Of a stretch of 33,624 nucleotides of DNA, positions 13,618 through 20,074 are shown piece after piece; position 1 is the first letter of the stretch, and each line of letters begins with the position of its first letter. Source of the stretch: a virus; the IMG/VR virus record IMGVR_UViG_3300030399_000056, positions 1 through 33,624 of that record. One strand, 5' to 3'. The position numbers were made by a program, and so were the translations under genes. The notes beneath the pieces were generated by a model that was given only the letters and a program-made list of their open reading frames with translations, was not told where the DNA came from and made no database searches.

Positions 13618-13623
13618 TAATTT

Positions 13624-13916
13624 GGGGATGACTGGAATTGACGGGATAGAGAATGATAATGTTACAGTAGCACAATGGTATTATAGTGCTTATAATGTAT
13701 ACCAAATAATAATCGATAACTCTAACGAGTATCGCATGGCAGCCTAAGAGGCAAGAAGCGACAATCAATAGTTTACCTGAACTTAAAACAGGTTGGTGGA
13801 TTCTCAACCCTAATCGGTTGACCCTTTAATAAGCAGCTATGCTCTAAATAGCTAAACTGTAAGAAATACATTGTTGTTACTATGACTGGACGAGGGTTCG
13901 AATCCCTCCATCTCCA
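13624..13916 (+). ncRNA. ssrA: Phage-encoded tmRNA (one-piece), tag DNSNEYRMAA
   Basis: The 5' end GGGGATG (13624-13630) pairs with CATCTCC (13909-13915), giving an acceptor stem with the G3.U pair that AlaRS requires. The D-like region is ACTGGAATTGACGGG. The T-arm is GAGGG-TTCGAAT-CCCTC (13892-13908), followed by discriminator A13916; CCA is not encoded. A pseudoknot precedes the tag: AGCAC / GTGCT (13669-13673, 13686-13690) interlocks with GGTATTATA / TATAAT...TACC. The tag frame starts at GAT 13715 after TAATC and reads DNSNEYRMAA, TAA at 13745-13747. Downstream hairpins include ACCTG / CAGGT, TCAACC / GGTTGA and AGCTAT / ATAGCT. It rescues stalled ribosomes and marks their products. About 293 nt; shorter than most cellular tmRNAs. 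Confidence 0.9.
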
Positions 13917-13926
13917 CAGAAACATT

Positions 13927-13960
13927 AGGGCGGTGTAGCGCAAGGCAAAGCCGCCCTTTA
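13927..13960 (+). terminator. Terminator after the tmRNA
   Basis: AGGGCGG (13927-13933) pairs with CCGCCCT (13951-13957), followed by TTAATT. The T tract is short, but the position 10 nt after the tmRNA 3' end fits termination or 3' trimming. Confidence 0.6.
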
Positions 13961-13990
13961 ATTGGAGGATAAAAAAGGAAAAAAAAATAT

Positions 13991-14632
13991 ATGAAGAAAT
14001 CAGAAAGTGCTTTAGCTACCCATTTTATTGATAAATATCTTTTAGATCATGAAGTGTTTAAAGAAGTGCCTTGTGGTGGTATTATTGATATTGTTACACT
14101 TAAACATAATATTATTACAGCTTTTGAGGCTAAAACTTCTTTTAGTTTTGATGTTATAGAGCAAGCTGTTAAAAACAAAATGTTTGCCAATTACTCTTAT
14201 GTACTGATACCAAGAACAAAAAGTCGCTCATTCGCATATCAAATATGTAAAGAATATGGTATAGGTATAATTGAGGTTTTATGTATGAATGATGGTGAAA
14301 TGGGACAGCCTTATGAAACGCTTGCCCCCAAATTAAATCGTAAAATAATTAAACCAAAATTGGCAGAATGGCAAAAAGAAAATACAGCAGGTGTGCAATC
14401 TGGTCGTATAACGGCCTTTAGCAATACGGTCACAGAGATAACAAAGCACTTGCAAAGGAAACAAGGTAAGGATTTATCTAAAAATGTTTTATCCATTGTT
14501 AAACATCATTATGGCTCATTAACCAGTGCTAATAGTAGTTTAATGGGCATGGTTAACAGGGGCGTTATTAAAGATTTTTATTTCGAAAAAGGTTACATGA
14601 TTTTAACACCCCCTAACGGGCGGTTATTTTAA
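13991..14632 (+). CDS. PD-(D/E)XK-like nuclease-fold protein, 213 aa
   Basis: The N-terminal half shows the restriction-nuclease core: E5 in helix one (KKSESALATHFIDKYL), D33 in GGIIDIV, then E46-A-K48 in ITAFEAK, with a following helix (SFDVIEQAVKNKMF) and strand (YSYVLIP). The spacing fits the E...D...ExK site of this superfamily. The C-terminal half (about 120-213) is basic and may be a winged-helix DNA-binding part, with SIVKHHYGSLTSANSSLMGM near its end. DNA cleavage or repair is the likely role; the substrate is unknown. It follows the tmRNA terminator and GGAGG at 13964-13968. Confidence 0.6.
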   Translation: MKKSESALATHFIDKYLLDHEVFKEVPCGGIIDIVTLKHNIITAFEAKTSFSFDVIEQAVKNKMFANYSYVLIPRTKSRSFAYQICKEYGIGIIEVLCMNDGEMGQPYETLAPKLNRKIIKPKLAEWQKENTAGVQSGRITAFSNTVTEITKHLQRKQGKDLSKNVLSIVKHHYGSLTSANSSLMGMVNRGVIKDFYFEKGYMILTPPNGRLF

Positions 14633-14651
14633 GATTAAGAAAAAAGAGAAA

Positions 14652-15059
14652 ATGGAATTAACAGAAGAGCAAATAAAACAGATCAATAACGAATGTCCTT
14701 ATAATCAAGGCATATTCTTTGAACCATACGGTATACCTATTGGAATTAAAGAAAAGGTTATTTATTGCCGATATGAAACAGGTGGCTATAGTGGCGGTTC
14801 TTGTTGGGATGATAGCGACCCGCAACCATATAATGAAGAACCACCATCTGACAGAATGAAAGTTCTTGATTTGGTTTTGGCTGAAATATGCCCTAACATA
14901 AGTTATCTTCATTACAGAGCAATAACAGGGCTTATACATGACAATAACGAGACGGAACATGAGTATTATGGCAACTCAACAGATTGGAAAGTCGAGTACA
15001 TTAAGTTATCTGAATTGTATGCCCTTATCAACCAATTAAACATTACTGCAAAAAGTTAG
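14652..15059 (+). CDS. Conserved phage hypothetical protein, 135 aa
   Basis: MELTEEQIKQINNECPYNQG. Marked by YETGGYSGGSCWDDSDPQPY near residues 41-60 and EYYGNSTDWKVEYIKLSELY near the end; I recall the same two blocks in proteins of many phages without known function. Soluble and acidic. It lies 19 nt after the PD-(D/E)XK-like gene. Confidence 0.65.
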   Translation: MELTEEQIKQINNECPYNQGIFFEPYGIPIGIKEKVIYCRYETGGYSGGSCWDDSDPQPYNEEPPSDRMKVLDLVLAEICPNISYLHYRAITGLIHDNNETEHEYYGNSTDWKVEYIKLSELYALINQLNITAKS

Positions 15060-15065
15060 GAAAAG

Positions 15066-15299
15066 ATGGGCGATAAATTAACCAAAATAGAAGTACTTGA
15101 CATTGATATGGGCAAGCACTTAGAACACCACGATAACCATGGTTTTGTATTATCGGAAGGAAACGATAGCGTTTATTTTAGCTACGATGATGCCATTAAG
15201 ATATGCAAATTTATTGCTGACCGACCGAGAGTAGACTACGCCTGCATAATGGTTAAAGGCGATATTGAACAGAATATATTTAAAAAGTGGGTTAAATGA
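15066..15299 (+). CDS. Hypothetical protein, 77 aa
   Basis: MGDKLTKIEVLDIDMGKHLE. Mixed alpha/beta pattern (GFVLSEGNDSVYFSYDDAIK, then ICKFIADR). It follows the previous stop by 6 nt and ends 1 nt before the DUF1643 start. No family recognised. Confidence 0.6.
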   Translation: MGDKLTKIEVLDIDMGKHLEHHDNHGFVLSEGNDSVYFSYDDAIKICKFIADRPRVDYACIMVKGDIEQNIFKKWVK

Positions 15300-15300
15300 T

Positions 15301-15783
15301 ATGAGTGATTTATTTAATAGAGAAGATAATGCTTTATTTTCATCAGATAGGGTGCATAGAATTTGGTTATCTCGAATTTGGGATAAAGAAAAGCCGAGAG
15401 TGATGTTTATAGGTTTAAACCCGTCTACTGCCAATGAAACATCTAACGATCCAACAATTAGGCGTGTTCAATCAATGGCTAAGTCATGGGGTTACGGAGG
15501 CGTGTATATGATGAATCTGTTTACATTCATATCAACCGACCCTAAAAAGCTAAATATCAAACAGGGTAACGTAAATAATGCTGATGGTTGGTTAATGGAT
15601 ACAGCCAAAAAATGTGATAAAGTAATATTTGCATGGGGTAACTTCAATGTATTTGGTAGAGATGAAGAAGTTAAAAAGCTGTTTCCGAATGCCTGCGCTT
15701 TATTTATCAATAAGAACGGAAGTCCTAAGCATCCACTTTATTGCAAGTCGGATATTCAACCAATACCTTTTAACCTTTCCTAA
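15301..15783 (+). CDS. DUF1643 family protein
   Basis: 160 aa from ATG 15301. It shows the DUF1643 core in order: RIWLSRIWD, then VMFIGLNPSTANETSNDPTI, SMAKSWGYGGVYMMNLFTF, KVIFAWGNF and the C-terminal GSPKHPLY. The family occurs in phages and bacteria; its biochemical role is not established, though the NPSTA and HPL motifs suggest an enzyme related to the uracil-DNA-glycosylase-like fold. The start at 15265 would overlap the upstream gene and is not used. Confidence 0.85.
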   Translation: MSDLFNREDNALFSSDRVHRIWLSRIWDKEKPRVMFIGLNPSTANETSNDPTIRRVQSMAKSWGYGGVYMMNLFTFISTDPKKLNIKQGNVNNADGWLMDTAKKCDKVIFAWGNFNVFGRDEEVKKLFPNACALFINKNGSPKHPLYCKSDIQPIPFNLS

Positions 15784-15805
15784 CCCCATAAACGGCATAA
15801 AGAGG

Positions 15806-16162
15806 ATGAAAAGTCATAAAGATTTAGAATTGCAAATACACATGGCAAAGCGCCTAAAAGAGTTAAGAAACATGGCGGGTATATCACAAGATGATTTAGC
15901 TTTTACAGTTGGGTTAACACGTGTAAGTATAGCCAACATGGAGAGTGGGGAACATGGTTTTACATGTATGGTTTTATTGAAAATAGCAAAGGCGTTAAAT
16001 GTGCTTCCAACGGACTTGCTTCCAAATGAAAAAGACTTTGAAGTTCCGATTAAAAGTCGAACCGAATTTCTAAAGACCAAAACTCAAAAACGTATTGCTT
16101 CGCTTGAAGATAAGTTAAGAGAATTAAAGGCTATGCAAAGCACTATAATTAAACCTATTTAA
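15806..16162 (+). CDS. Xre-type helix-turn-helix regulator
   Basis: 118 aa from ATG 15806, with AGAGG just upstream as ribosome site. The HTH_3 domain covers about residues 14-72: MAKRLKELRNMAGISQDDLA, then TVGLTRVSIANMESGEHGF and LLKIAKALNVLPTDLL. The C-terminal 40 residues form a basic coiled coil (TKTQKRIASLEDKLRELKAM). It probably binds operator DNA as a dimer. The long ORF that reaches back into the DUF1643 gene is an artefact. No operator could be identified. Confidence 0.85.
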   Translation: MKSHKDLELQIHMAKRLKELRNMAGISQDDLAFTVGLTRVSIANMESGEHGFTCMVLLKIAKALNVLPTDLLPNEKDFEVPIKSRTEFLKTKTQKRIASLEDKLRELKAMQSTIIKPI

Positions 16163-16187
16163 CCTAACCATTATCGGTAATAAAATT

Positions 16188-16550
16188 ATGGAAAAGAAAG
16201 AAAGTAATAGGATTATAGCGGAGTTCGACGGCTGGGTATATGTTCCTACTTCTGAAAATGAATTTACTAATGAGCATTATGAAAAGAGCGAAGATTGGTG
16301 TAGTATCAATTCATTTATATACGACACTTCCTGGAACGCATTAATGCCGGTAGTTGAGAAGATAATCACACATGAGTACGATAATGGTGAAGATCATGCA
16401 TATTTAAGAACATTTGGTAAATCAACAATAGACGGCAAGTTTTTAGTTAGGTTTAATCGATGCCCTGTATATGAAGGCAAAACTTTGATTGATGCTACAT
16501 ATAATGCAGTGATAGATTTTATTACAAGCCCTAATTTTTTATCCCTTTAA
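16188..16550 (+). CDS. Conserved phage protein, 120 aa
   Basis: MEKKESNRIIAEFDGWVYVP. The blocks SFIYDTSWNALMPVVEKI and the final LIDATYNAVIDFI match a widespread small phage protein type known to me only as hypothetical. Acidic, with no membrane segment. It follows the Xre gene by 25 nt. Confidence 0.65.
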   Translation: MEKKESNRIIAEFDGWVYVPTSENEFTNEHYEKSEDWCSINSFIYDTSWNALMPVVEKIITHEYDNGEDHAYLRTFGKSTIDGKFLVRFNRCPVYEGKTLIDATYNAVIDFITSPNFLSL

Positions 16551-16561
16551 CTTAACTAACC

Positions 16562-16870
16562 ATGCAAAATAACCCAACACCCGAAAAGGAAGAAAGTGTA
16601 GAAGAACTGGCAAATAAGTATGCAGGCGGTAAGGATATTTATTGGTATGATGAAGACCTTAAACCATACCCAATACGAACACATGCAAAAGATGGCTTTA
16701 TCGCTGGCTACAACGCCCACAAACAGCGCATGGGTGAAGTGGTAAAGGAAGCCCTACAAGCCGGATATTCCGTACTTACGGGCAATGAAACTCCTAATGA
16801 ATTGGATTTGGTTATAAGGGCTATAAAACTGGTTGCTGATGCCCTACCACAACCCCCTAAAACAACTTAA
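16562..16870 (+). CDS. Hypothetical protein, 102 aa
   Basis: MQNNPTPEKEESVEELANKY. The stretch KDGFIAGYNAHKQRMGEVVK resembles a motif common in short phage proteins with an AKDGFxAGY helix. The C-terminus is Pro-rich. Function unknown. It starts 11 nt after the previous stop. Confidence 0.6.
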   Translation: MQNNPTPEKEESVEELANKYAGGKDIYWYDEDLKPYPIRTHAKDGFIAGYNAHKQRMGEVVKEALQAGYSVLTGNETPNELDLVIRAIKLVADALPQPPKTT

Positions 16871-16891
16871 CACACCATACGAAGATTTATT

Positions 16892-17140
16892 ATGAAAATA
16901 AAACACATTAATCCAGTTGAATTTAGCTATGACTTTTACGACGACAAGGGCAATGGATATAATATTGAAGACTTAGATGGTAAAAAATTACGTGATATGA
17001 ATAGTATTCGTACAATTAGGGTAATGAATATGGAGCAATTAAAAGTTTATCTAAAAGAAAGAGTGCCTACTTTTACGGACGATGATTTGCAACAAATAAA
17101 AGATAACTACTGCAACACCAAAACCCAACTCCCCGGTTGA
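16892..17140 (+). CDS. Hypothetical protein, 82 aa
   Basis: MKIKHINPVEFSYDFYDDKG. Beta-rich start, then helical (MNMEQLKVYLKERVP). Last gene of the plus-strand operon. Its final 34 nt overlap the 3' end of the convergent virion gene (17107-17661), and no terminator is visible between them. Confidence 0.6.
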   Translation: MKIKHINPVEFSYDFYDDKGNGYNIEDLDGKKLRDMNSIRTIRVMNMEQLKVYLKERVPTFTDDDLQQIKDNYCNTKTQLPG

Positions 17141-17661
17141 TTACAAGTCGCCGTCGTAATTAGCCCCCCACTCGTAACAAAAGCTAACTGTGGTTGATTA
17201 GCATCGTACTCACCTGATGAAGATGAATAGAAAGAGTATATTGGCAATCCGTTCCCAAATAACTCGGCATAAGTTTTGGTATACTCTGGCACAATATCGG
17301 TCTGCCAGTTTATTGTTAACGTATCAGTAAAAGCTATTCGGGCGGTAGTAGAGGCAACTATTGTTTCAGTTACATCGATAACGACCCCTGGATTTTGAGC
17401 ATTAGGGTCTGTTGCACCGCCTGCGTATGTTCCGACAAAATAGTTCATACATGAATAAGCGGATTGAAAGCTACTTGACGAATTATCGCCAATACCATTA
17501 AGCCATGAAACAAGGTTTATATTGACCCATGCTTTTATTGATGGTATCCAGTCGGCAAATAAAGAACCGCCTTGCAATGATACAATATTAGCATCAACCA
17601 TATTGGCTAATTTCAACTGTGCGGTTAAAATCTGTTCCGATACATTAGGGGGTACTGCCAT
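17107..17661 (-). CDS. Virion-type hypothetical protein, 184 aa
   Basis: MAVPPNVSEQILTAQLKLAN. The N-terminal helix is followed by Ser/Thr/Asn-rich, beta-type sequence (DVTETIVASTTARIAFTDTL, FYSSSSGEYDANQPQLAFVT). Composition and position at the downstream end of a three-gene cluster suggest a minor structural or tail-surface protein. No family recognised. Its start lies 1 nt from the previous stop. Confidence 0.55.
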   Translation of the reverse strand: MAVPPNVSEQILTAQLKLANMVDANIVSLQGGSLFADWIPSIKAWVNINLVSWLNGIGDNSSSSFQSAYSCMNYFVGTYAGGATDPNAQNPGVVIDVTETIVASTTARIAFTDTLTINWQTDIVPEYTKTYAELFGNGLPIYSFYSSSSGEYDANQPQLAFVTSGGLITTATCNQPGSWVLVLQ

Positions 17662-17662
17662 A

Positions 17663-18142
17663 TCATACTAATTGTATTACTGCGGATTGATTAACATATA
17701 CATTGGCTGCAATTATAGCCCTATTGGCTTGTGCTGCTCCTTCAAGTCCTGCTAAGTTAGCACGTAACGCATCTGCCAAAGCAAGTTGGCTGATAACCAA
17801 GTTTAAATTGTTATTCACACAGCCACAGTTAGAGGCGTTGTAAACAAGCTGGTATGTTTGCCAATAAAACCCTTGAGAAACCCAATACACATCAGTAATC
17901 CACGGACTGCCTGAAACGTTATCAGTAACAACACATTGAAAATGAAACCATGCATCTGCTGTATAAGTGTATATTTGAGTTAATGAAGCACCCATAGTAA
18001 ACGTTTCAAGAACATTACCATTAAAGTCATATACAGTTAACACACGAGATGAAACTGTGCCATAGCTGCCCGTATCAGTGTATAGCGCCTGCCCTCCGTT
18101 TAGCCCGTACTGGGTTACTGTCCCTGATGGTGTGCTTGCCAT
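17663..18142 (-). CDS. Virion-type hypothetical protein, 159 aa
   Basis: MASTPSGTVTQYGLNGGQAL. Beta-rich first two-thirds (SSRVLTVYDFNGNVLETFTM), then a helical Ala-rich end (LALADALRANLAGLEGAAQA). Start and stop overlap neighbours by one base (TAATG type). Probably a small virion or tail component; no motif. Confidence 0.55.
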   Translation of the reverse strand: MASTPSGTVTQYGLNGGQALYTDTGSYGTVSSRVLTVYDFNGNVLETFTMGASLTQIYTYTADAWFHFQCVVTDNVSGSPWITDVYWVSQGFYWQTYQLVYNASNCGCVNNNLNLVISQLALADALRANLAGLEGAAQANRAIIAANVYVNQSAVIQLV

Positions 18143-18471
18143 TATACTGTTGCCCCCGCTATATATTGAAGAACGCTATAGTTTGCATATATGTCAGGAA
18201 TAGAGATAATGATATTAAGCGTATCGCTATTTGCTGCGCCTGCTGGTATCTGATCGAATACCCATGAGTAAACGGGCAGTCCCTGTACGTAAGCATAGCT
18301 AAAAGTAGTCGTTTCAAAGTTGAAAGCCGCCGATGTCGTTAAATCATATACGCTAACAAGATTTTCCTTATTTAAAGAAAAGTTAATAACGTTACTTATC
18401 GTAAGTGTTTTGGTAGATGCCGTAAAGGCAGCAACATAAATATTGTTCTTTTGACCTACTAAAATATTCAT
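18142..18471 (-). CDS. Virion-type hypothetical protein, 109 aa
   Basis: MNILVGQKNNIYVAAFTAST. Almost wholly beta in pattern. It has the best ribosome site in the window, AAAGGAGG centred at 18477-18484 and 5 nt before the ATG, fitting a highly expressed late gene. A possible promoter lies at 18491-18521. It starts a three-gene cluster that ends at 17107. Confidence 0.6.
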   Translation of the reverse strand: MNILVGQKNNIYVAAFTASTKTLTISNVINFSLNKENLVSVYDLTTSAAFNFETTTFSYAYVQGLPVYSWVFDQIPAGAANSDTLNIIISIPDIYANYSVLQYIAGATV

Positions 18472-18490
18472 TGTTGCCTCCTTTTTTTGA

Positions 18491-18521
18491 TAAAGATAAA
18501 TATTTAAAATGAAATTCCAAG
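18491..18521 (-). promoter_or_regulatory. Possible late promoter for the 18471-17107 gene cluster
   Basis: On the minus strand CTTG (18521-18518), a 19-nt spacer, TATCTTTA (18498-18491). Each box is one base off TTTG and TAnnTTTG. It lies just upstream of the strong ribosome site. Confidence 0.4.
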
Positions 18522-18532
18522 AGTAAAAATGA

Positions 18533-19801
18533 CTACCATTCTATGCCTATTTTTTTACCCTTATCAATAACCTCTTTAATTTCACCTATACATTTAGTAT
18601 TTATTTCAATCTTGCTACCACTTACCTGATCTGCATATTTTTTTACTTTCTCTATACAATCGTCCAAACTATCCCCTATTGCCACAACCGCCCCTACATT
18701 ATCAAAGTTTGGGTATTTGGGTATAACACAATGAATATCATTAATAATGGCGTAATTCCTTAGCTTCACCCATCGGTTAATACTTTTTGGATAACGAACA
18801 GACTGCCAAGTATTCTCAGCATCCGAACTATCGATCATTATTTCGATACCATATCGTGCTTCATATACAGGCTGTATAAGTATGCCTTCAGAACCATACC
18901 ACATTATTTCATCGAGGTTTGATAGCATTTCGCACATAACCTCACTTGGTGGAGAACCAAATCGACAAGTTATGTCTATTATCTTAGCATCTTTGTCTTT
19001 ACCGCACCTCCCCTCAGTATGAAAAAAATTTCTATATCTAAAATCAGCAAGCGTTTTTGATATCTTATCGTTAAATTCTTTTATAAGCGGTGAAAATTCT
19101 TTATATGTTTTTACCTTACCAGCCCATGCTACGTCTTTTTTCTCATATCCAACAACTGTTTTATTAGGGAACTGCCCATCTATTGAATACCCATCATACC
19201 CAAACTCAACAACATCCTTACCACTGATAGGACTTTCAATCAAAAATTCATAATCATGCTTTGATTTACTTAATTTCTGATCTATTTTATCTAAAGTTTC
19301 TTCGCTTTCTTCGTATGTTTTGGAGTGCCAAGTTTCGTGATCCCCCCGATACTCATTTATTTTAACGTACCTATCATCATGTTCTTTTAAATGGTTACGT
19401 AATGCTTTTGTACCAATAACAGTTTTTACTTCTGGCCTCGATAGTCCTAACTTTTTAAATAACTCATTGGCTTCTCCCCTAAACCGTTCAATCCTGTCAC
19501 CTTGCCTGCTTCCGAATACACGTTTACCTAACTTTTCAAGATGTAACTGAATATCCCCATTGTAAAGACCAGGGAACACAAACAAATCTATCTCATCTAT
19601 TATCTCCCAAAAATCAGATACCCTTGTTACATTCGGTATGCCAGTACCAATCATATCATCTTGCGATTTTGGGTAATCACTTTTCCAGTCTGTAAAAAGG
19701 TATACATGCTTGAAGTCACGAGCCAAACGTTCACAAATGAACATGAATAAACCTGCGTCATACACGCATACTACTTTCGTCTTAAGGTTAACTTTATCCA
19801 T
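18533..19801 (-). CDS. ATP-grasp enzyme, PurD-like, in the virion gene cluster
   Basis: 422 aa. The N-terminal part has an alpha/beta start (VVCVYDAGLFMFICERLARD) and GIPNVTRVSDFWEIIDEIDL. Next come GKRVFGSRQGDRIERFRGEA, a lysine-bearing strand VKINEYRGDHETWH, ESPISGKDVVEFGYDGYSID with acidic ATP-contacting residues, and the metal-site-like DITCRFGSPPSE (276-287). This order matches ATP-grasp ligases of the phosphoribosylamine-glycine ligase type. Such enzymes join a carboxylate to an amine or thiol using ATP. No purine genes are near, so purine synthesis is doubtful; a modifying role on a phage or host substrate is inference. It is coupled by one base to an acidic peptide gene. Confidence 0.7.
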   Translation of the reverse strand: MDKVNLKTKVVCVYDAGLFMFICERLARDFKHVYLFTDWKSDYPKSQDDMIGTGIPNVTRVSDFWEIIDEIDLFVFPGLYNGDIQLHLEKLGKRVFGSRQGDRIERFRGEANELFKKLGLSRPEVKTVIGTKALRNHLKEHDDRYVKINEYRGDHETWHSKTYEESEETLDKIDQKLSKSKHDYEFLIESPISGKDVVEFGYDGYSIDGQFPNKTVVGYEKKDVAWAGKVKTYKEFSPLIKEFNDKISKTLADFRYRNFFHTEGRCGKDKDAKIIDITCRFGSPPSEVMCEMLSNLDEIMWYGSEGILIQPVYEARYGIEIMIDSSDAENTWQSVRYPKSINRWVKLRNYAIINDIHCVIPKYPNFDNVGAVVAIGDSLDDCIEKVKKYADQVSGSKIEINTKCIGEIKEVIDKGKKIGIEW

Positions 19802-19920
19802 TATTTCATAAATTCATCGCTTGTTTCATCGTCACTCCATAATTCGTCGTCCAATGTATCTATCCCCTCTGTTGGTACACTAAACTCCTCATCTGGTTCA
19901 TAATCTTCAGGATTTTTCAT
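19801..19920 (-). CDS. Very acidic 39-residue peptide, coupled to the ATP-grasp gene
   Basis: ATG 19920, MKNPEDYEPDEEFSVPTEGI and DTLDDELWSDDETSDEFMK; the stop TAA (19803-19801) shares a base with the ATP-grasp ATG. Sixteen of 39 residues are Asp or Glu, interspersed with Ser and Thr. It overlaps the 3' end of the 55-aa gene upstream by 14 nt. It may simply be a small acidic accessory protein; a substrate role for the ATP-grasp enzyme is speculative. Confidence 0.55.
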   Translation of the reverse strand: MKNPEDYEPDEEFSVPTEGIDTLDDELWSDDETSDEFMK

Positions 19921-20074
19921 CATCTCCCAAATTTACTTTTAATAATTCATAAATACTATCTACAACAGCCTTTTGTTTATCGGTGGCAATAGTGATTAAT
20001 CGCTCTCCGTTTGGGAACTCTGTGAATGCTACTGCTTCGTGGATGGAATAGATGGTTTCGATGGTTAGTCTCAT
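19907..20074 (-). CDS. Small hypothetical protein, 55 aa
   Basis: ATG 20074, MRLTIETIYSIHEAVAFTEF then NGERLITIATDKQKAVVDSI; stop 19909-19907. Short beta-helix mix with an acidic end. Its ATGA overlaps the stop of the 929-aa protein (20071-20074), a sign of coupling. No family. Confidence 0.55.
   Translation of the reverse strand: MRLTIETIYSIHEAVAFTEFPNGERLITIATDKQKAVVDSIYELLKVNLGDDEKS

Larger units (their letters stand above)
13363..13623 (+). other. 261-nt structured non-coding stretch upstream of the tmRNA
   Basis: No convincing gene on either strand. Visible structure: a UUCG hairpin (13403-13427); CCGTA-GATA-TACGG (13462-13475); a T-arm-like CCG-TTCGAAT-CGG (13479-13491); and a three-way fold at 13500-13556 in which GCGGA...TTCTGC and GCGC...GCGT enclose ACTA-TGG-TAGT and TTGG-GTTCGATT-CCAA. 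The two T-loop sequences recall tRNA, but I could not build a full cloverleaf with acceptor, D and anticodon arms. Decayed tRNAs or a new RNA are possible. Confidence 0.45.

Noticed and set aside
13517-13807. 96-codon minus-strand frame over the tmRNA
   Set aside because: It lies across the tmRNA and its upstream structured RNA; the RNA evidence is much stronger.
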